64,000 bases of DNA from Blastomussa wellsi (Eukaryota; Cnidaria; Anthozoa; Scleractinia; Plerogyridae), in the NCBI GenBank assembly GCA_947652115.1, contig OX393572.1:1486102-1550101 (forward strand), written 5' to 3'. Positions 58,033 through 64,000 of the stretch are shown piece by piece; the first letter of the stretch is position 1; each line of letters opens with the position of its first letter. Both the position numbers and the translations under genes were made by a program. Below the pieces are notes generated by a model that had not been told where the DNA came from, did no database searches, and saw only the letters and a list, made by a program, of their open reading frames with translations.

Positions 58033-58482
58033 AAAGCTATTGAGCAGTACTTTCATGTTGTACTGTTTATTATGCTGTACAAGGTGGTTCTAACTTTTAA
58101 GTCTGTGGATGAAACCCCAGTGTGTGACCATTCAAATGAAAGCTATTGAGCAGTACTTTCATGTGGTACTGTTTATTATGCTGTTCAAGGTGGTTCTAAC
58201 TTTTAAGTCTGTGGATGAAACCCCAGTGTGTGGCCATTCAAATGAAAGCTATTGAGCAGTACTTTCATGTGGTACTGTTTATTGTGCTGTACAAGGTGGT
58301 TCTTACTTTTAAGTCTGTGGATGAAGCCCTAGTGTGTGACCATTCAAATGAAAATATAATTTGGTTTTATCAACTGGGTTGATAATGTCAATTGGCCACC
58401 GTAAAGAGATTCAAGAGCTGATGTTTCGAAGGGCTAACGCTCGAAACGTCAGCTCTTGAATCTCTTTTCTTTATTGTTATAC

Positions 58483-58527
<45 letters not shown>

Positions 58528-58715
58528 CCATTCAAATGAAAGTTATTGAGCAGTACTTTCATGTGGTACTGTTTATTGTGCTGTACAAGGTGGTTCTAAC
58601 TTTTAAGTCTGTGGATGAACCCTAGTGTGTGACCATTCAAATGAAAGCTATTGAGCAGTACTTTCACGTGGTACTGTTTATTATGCTGTGCAGTGTGGTG
58701 TGGTTATTGTGATGT
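58033..58715. repeat. About 106-bp tandem array, interrupted by a mobile repeat
   Basis: GAAAGCTATTGAGCAGTACT (one copy with GAAAGTTATT) begins at 58033, 58138, 58244, then after the insertion near 58538 and 58643: a 105-106-bp period, about five copies plus partial ends. Units share GTACTGTTTATTATGCTGT, AAGGTGGTTCTAAC and AAGTCTGTGGATGAA. Confidence 0.9.
58354..58528 (-). mobile_element. Fold-back repeat, copy 2, inserted in the tandem array
   Basis: Inverted relative to 1478-1685: shared TTATCAACTGGGTTGATAAT, GGTGGCCAATTGACATTATC (complement) and TACTTCCCACCGACGCAGCA. The host-array sequence CATTCAAATGAAA is present on both sides (58341-58353 and 58529-58541), a 13-bp duplication made by insertion. 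The interior also has its own palindrome AAGAGCTGATGTTTCGAA / CGAAACGTCAGCTCTT. Confidence 0.8.
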
Positions 58716-58882
58716 ACAAGTGTGGGACCATTCATGTAAAGGTAGCAGTTCTCAGTTTCGTTTGGTACTGTTTTATTTTTGCGAGTTTTGAAAATCCAAT
58801 TTTGGAAAATTGTCTTTTTTTGTTACAGAAGTTACGTGTGATTTATCAAATTATTGAAAGTCTGCCCTCAGGTACATTTTGA

Positions 58883-60393
58883 CATTAACAAAGAACGAAA
58901 AAAGATAATTTCTAAAATAAGCAGTTCCTTTACTTAAAATGCTAATGAATAGATAATGAAAGCCCGTTAATTAAGTGTATTTACACCAGAAGGTTTTCAT
59001 AACAGTTAAAACAGCCGATTTCTCGGCGCCTTTGTTGCAAAACAAAAACGTTTGCCGCCAAAACTATCCGCTTAATGAATTATCCAACCTCCGAGTTTGC
59101 GAAATTTAAGAAGGCGGGCCTGAAGGAATGAACTGCCTCATTATCTTAAGGGAGTTGCCTTGATGAAAAATGAAACTCTCTAGAGTTAAAGAAAATGTAT
59201 GAAACACAATTAGAAGAATTCTCACCTTGATCGTCGACCTAAAAAGGTTTACTGATTTCAACGCCGTTTACCGTTAGCAGGCGAGAGATTTCCAGTCATA
59301 CCTTCATTATATTGCAATTAACTTGTTGGTCGCGAGTCCATTTCTCAGCTGTACTTACATCAAATGGTTGATCTTATCGAACAGAAAATGATCTTCACAG
59401 ATTCTATCGCGCAATTCCCAGTGTTCTTACCATGCGACGAGAAGACGGAAAACCGTGTCGCTGATACCTTTGGCGTTTCTTCAACGTACCGCTTTTAAAA
59501 CGCGATCATTGGACGCTCATTATGACCGTGTGGTACGCGGTTATTGCTGGCTCCACGGGGCGCACTCCGCCTAGGCGCCAAAATCTGTCTACTTATGACC
59601 AAAACATCAGCCTATAGTTTACACCTTTGTTTGGCGGTTGTCGGGCGTTTTTTGTCGTGGCATTGTGGGCAAACGTTTTTGCCCCGAGGTGCACTTGTTT
59701 GTTGATTTTAATGTTATCATGTGGAAATGAAAAATAATAAATGAAGAAAAGAATAATTTAGGAACTTGCATTATTTGTCTCTCTTCTTAGCCGGTGTGTG
59801 CGAACCTGTATATATCTTGTTTGGGTTATCAAGAAATCAAAGTAGTGGTAATTGAGTCTTAATTTGAGAAAATCTACGCCGATAAAAGTTCATGAGCCTG
59901 AATGAGCTAGCTCTATTCTTCTGTAATGTTTTAAACACGATAAACTTATAATCTTTTGTGAAGTGAATATTGGTATCAGCTGTTTTCTTGGCATTTTCTA
60001 CAGAATTTCACCCTCGAGCTCGATGCAACAGCGCTTTAATTTCTAGCATGTGCTTTCAGACAGGGTAAATTATTCAACCAAGTTTAATATATTTCATATT
60101 GTTCAGAACATAAACTCAGTACTTGATATAGGTCAGTTTTGGTAGATTTCCCCTTGTTAAGAAAAATGTGAATAGATTTGGAATTACGGTTTCCGGCCTT
60201 ACTTTCGTTTTTAAAGATTTAACTTAAAACTGGAAATTTTTGCTCTGGTCTCCATCTATTCTAAGTTTGATTTCCTCAGTTGTTCAAATATATTTTGTGT
60301 GTGGGAATTTACATCAAATATATACTGGCAAATACAATAGATATTTTCCCGATCATTCAGCGTGAGCGCTAAGAACATTTGGGACGGTGAAAA
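58883..60393. other. Gene-free stretch
   Basis: No open frame with coding character and no recognisable repeat on either strand. Confidence 0.4.
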
Positions 60394-60639
60394 ATGTTTT
60401 CAGCGATGCTTGGTCTTCTCCAGCTAATATTGCTTACCCTTTCACTCCCAAGGAGATCAAAGTCTTGTTTCTCCCTGCAATATCATTACGTTGTCAGGCG
60501 AACATGTAATGAGAATATAGAAAAAGATCAACTACTGGATGATGTCTTGATGTTCAATCAAACTCTCAAAACGGACATCATAATAAATGTATTGAAACCA
60601 GTAACGAGAATTGCTATGTCGAGCTCAAGACTGGACAAG
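60394..60639 (+). CDS. Candidate first exon of a secreted protein, unrecognised
   Basis: The ATG opens an 82-codon frame with a signal-peptide-like start (MFSAMLGLLQLILLTLSL) followed by a dibasic PRRSKS segment. It ends at a donor AAG|GTAAGA (60639/60640) in phase 0. No second exon could be assigned in the remaining 3.3 kb; the region at 60789-61061 is open but starts without an ATG. It could be the 5' end of a gene continuing past the right edge, or a chance frame. Confidence 0.3.
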
Positions 60640-63600
60640 GTAAGATTGTAGTGTTGAGTTTGTTTAACTGTCGCAGTATGAGCCAATCACGTGGTATTAA
60701 ATAACATGCTGTGATTTAAGTAGACTCCGCCTGCTGAAAAGACGCAATGTCTTAAACTATCGAGCACTGTGCTAGTAAGTGCTATTTCGTGGCTACAACG
60801 GTCGCTGGCTTTTATTCACCGTGTAATTCGCTTAGTTTTGAGTACGCGAGTAAAAATTCTCACCGGGCAATCGGCGCTTTAACGCGAGTAGAAAGAAAGG
60901 GTTCTACTGATATTGCTGCATCTAAGAATACCATTGAGTCTTTTCCGAGAAACACATTTGTGGAGTTGATTGTCATTTCAAGTCGCATACATGTTTGGTG
61001 TTTCTATGTCCACGTTTCAAGGCTCCCCTTGGAGAGTCGCAAGTTCTCAGTGGCTAAATGAGGTAAGACGATCACCAACAGTGCTGATTTTTAAAATCCT
61101 GCCTTACCATGAAACATGACACCTTGTGTACCTTAAAAAGCCTAAAAGCACCCCAATAGAAAATGTGAAGAATTGTAATTGCCAGTTTAACATTTGCCCA
61201 TATCATGTCTTCAACCCCATCAGTTCAGTAGTAACAATATTTAATCAGGAAACTCTATGAAACTGAAAAAAAAACTTTTAAATTACCACTGCACTTTCCA
61301 AATCAGCTTAAACAGGCTCAAAAATGCCAACCTCTAGGGCGGGCGAACAGCTGTATAGGGTTAATTTTTAATTTCATTTTTAAAAACCATATGTTACGAA
61401 ATATAACACAACGGAGACAGAATAATTCTTTCATTTTACCCTCATTCCTCTGCTACTTTTGCTGTTTTAACCAGTTTTTACAGAGATATTTCACGGAACT
61501 TAAATACAATCTTTAGCCTCGTGTAAAGAAAACACGTGTGTCTAAAGAGTCCACTCAATCTTTTATTAACCTTTAGCATCAATTGTATATTGAAGAGGTT
61601 CAATTTTCAGACTTGAAACGTTCGTTTATCTTGTCTCCAACCCAGAATGCCATTAATTTGAGGTTATTTCGTTTGAAGTTAACTTGTGGAAAGTAGGCGG
61701 TTATGTAAGAAATCTTGTTTTTGCGTAAGTAATTCTCCAGATTCAAGACGAGGAAACTACAAACCATAGATGTAACGGATTTCAGTCCAACGTTTGTGGC
61801 TATTTGAACAGTTTTTTGATCACTTTTTTCTCAAACACGAAGTAGCTTGAGTTTTCATCGGACTGAGAGATCCAACGTTGATGGTTATCTGTTTAAGCCT
61901 TTTTTCATTAAATACAATACATAAATAAATCACTTTATTTAAGTGTCAATGTATTTAGCACCGCTGTGCTAATTGGGGACACTGCAAATAAGGAAACAAA
62001 TGTTGTAAATGAAACAGAAAGTTGTTAAAGATCCCAACTCGCAGTAGACAGACCTGTTGGCTATTAACAAAGCGTGGAGGAGTTTAAATTCAGCTAGGAC
62101 CACCGAAGACAATTTTCCGTTTTATTAGCATTTATTTGACAAACTCAAGCAAAAGGTGACAGCTCTGAACTTTTTTTCTTAAGAATTTGACATAACAAAA
62201 CTCGAGACGGCTCCTTATGCTCGCACTGAAACTGCCAGAACAGAACTCAGTTCTGCAAGCTGTCCAAACGGTCTTGCAGTGAAATCTGAGTGAAACAGCA
62301 CCCTCTTCCTGCGTTTTTTCGTGCTTGTTTATCCCGGATATTTCTTATTGGATTCTTTGCGTGTAATAGTAAGGTCTTTATCTCGAAAAAAGTGTCTTTC
62401 GTTAATAATAACATTACACAACTTTGCAATCTATTCTGAACCGCGACGCTCAAAACATGGCCACACCGCGCGAGTCCAATACCGCCCTTGTTTGTATACA
62501 GTCATAAAACTCTCTATTCAGGGTTCTACATCATTATAGTTACCTTAAAGTATCTTTTAACCTTGGTCACGTCGTTTTTGTAAGGGCTGATCAATGTAAG
62601 AATGGCAAAATGAAACTTTTACACACGAAATTCATTTCCGTATTGGATTTAAAAAGCCATGTTATTGGAATTCTAGCCAGAGTTTCGTGACTGCAGCTTG
62701 TTTATTTATCTTTACTTTTGTTCGATTATTGTTACGTTCAGAGTTTTTAATTACATCGATGACAGGTAGCTTTAGTCGTCGTACAAAGAGTTTTCATTAA
62801 CCCCCAATCTCCCATATGTTCTCTGTGAACGTTTTGCCACCTTACCTTATCTAGAAAACCTTTTTTAGCCATCTCAAGTTTGAGACGTTTTTATTCACGT
62901 TTAATAACGTGGAGTGCAAAAATGTTTTAATTCTCGGGCGCAGGCGCGATTTAGAGTTTAGTCGGTGGTAGCCTATCGCAATCTGAAACAATCACCAGAC
63001 CTACAATAAGCGTTTTTTTTAGAACTTCTATTTCGAAAAATTCCAATTTGGCTACTTTGGGTCGCGCCACCCATGGAGATTTAAATGCCGCCTATGGTGA
63101 TACAAATTTTTCATTACGCATGCCGACTCGAAATGATGACAGGTAGCCAAAAACTAACGAAAACACTATAAATCAATCAAATGTTAACAAAAGATCCGCT
63201 GGGTATCATTTTATTATAGTAATTCCGTAGAATCTGCTCTCACCCCTGGCATCGATAGAGACCTTTTCAGTGTTTCCCGAAGGTTTACATCTTATTTAAC
63301 GTCACAAGCCCCCCCCCCCCCCCCACCCCCACCCCCACCCCCGTTACTTACTCTTGTCATTGTGAGTCACTACATTCAAAAGTTCGGATCGGAGATCGAA
63401 AAGTAAATTCTTGTTACTGATTTCAATACATTTTCTCAATGTTAGTTTATGAGAATTTGTCTTTTTTCCTCCACCTTTCTGTTAAACAGCTCATTGTAGA
63501 GATAACTAAGGTGTTGGTCACTGAAGGGACTTTATGTACCTACCTACCTGTCGGGTTGAGACAATGCTAGTTTATTTATTGGGTGAAACAAACGTTTATT

Positions 63601-64000
63601 CATTTTGTACGCGTATTTACCATTGATTTTCTTCTAAAATAATGGTGTTCTTACCCAATAATGGTGTTCTTACCCAAATTTAACCAGCCTCTTGCTGCGT
63701 TCGTAGCATATTCTTGGCGTGATCTTTTGTGTTTTTCTAAGTTTAGACGCCCTTATAGACTCCTTATAAATGGCTTCCAATTTAAAATTACTTTGCACAT
63801 TTCAAAGAGCTTTTACATTCAAACGAGATTAGTGAGACTAATTGACATTCACACAAAAGAATAGCCGTTTATTAAGAGGGTATATAAAAAGGTGTCTATT
63901 AAAAAATGAGTGTATACCTTCCATAAACCACAGATTGGCTTGGGATCAACTAGATACCTGTTCGACATGCCATATGCTTGCATGCTGGAACTTATCAGAA
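60640..64000. other. Gene-poor right edge
   Basis: No recognisable exon. It contains a C-rich tract at 63310-63342 (a C-run followed by CCCCCA units), which could adopt i-motif/G-quadruplex structure. Possible intron of a gene extending to the right. Confidence 0.35.

Overview
This window is eukaryotic nuclear DNA, most likely from an anthozoan cnidarian and probably a stony coral. It is intron-rich and moderately AT-rich, and its proteins are close to those of vertebrates. It carries many short inverted-repeat elements, tRNA-derived SINEs and single-exon BTB/BACK/PHR genes of the kind common in coral genomes. The genus cannot be fixed from this sequence alone. There is no bacterial-type organisation, and no CRISPR, rRNA or viral gene was found.

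Layout, left to right. (1) At 588-834 (-) lies a candidate first exon of a secreted or membrane protein, divergent from IFT43 (1048-9423, +, 9 coding exons, 213 aa), an IFT-A subunit. (2) DIS3L2 (11317-14910, -) is one uninterrupted 1197-codon frame. It is head-to-head with PPP1R21 (15331-32874, +, 30 coding exons, about 785 aa) across a roughly 420-bp bidirectional promoter with an E-box and a YY1-like site. (3) An intact single-exon BTB-BACK-PHR gene (30056-31384, +) sits inside the last intron of PPP1R21. (4) An Sp1-4-class zinc-finger transcription factor lies at 37106-38819 (+, two coding exons). (5) OLA1 lies at 41121-52192 (+, 16 coding exons, 398 aa). (6) From 52.2 kb to the right edge the window is gene-poor, with repeats and two weak gene candidates.

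The genes belong to unrelated housekeeping or regulatory processes: ciliary transport, RNA decay, endosome/RNA metabolism, ubiquitin adaptor, transcription, and an ATPase. Nothing in the sequence suggests they form one pathway. Exon coordinates were read by eye from splice signals, reading phase and remembered family sequences, so single-base errors are possible.

The two most interesting observations are in OLA1. Its frame is restored only if a 12-nt microexon is followed by an intron that starts ATAAGT and ends CAC, a non-canonical AT-AC intron. Its intron 2 also carries a 2.45-kb element whose inverted ends begin with the same 20 bases and whose arms are tandem arrays of about 109 bp (left) and 110-119 bp (right). 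Several very short MITEs with clear target-site duplications are also present, two of only 62 and 69 bp with perfect 9-bp duplications.
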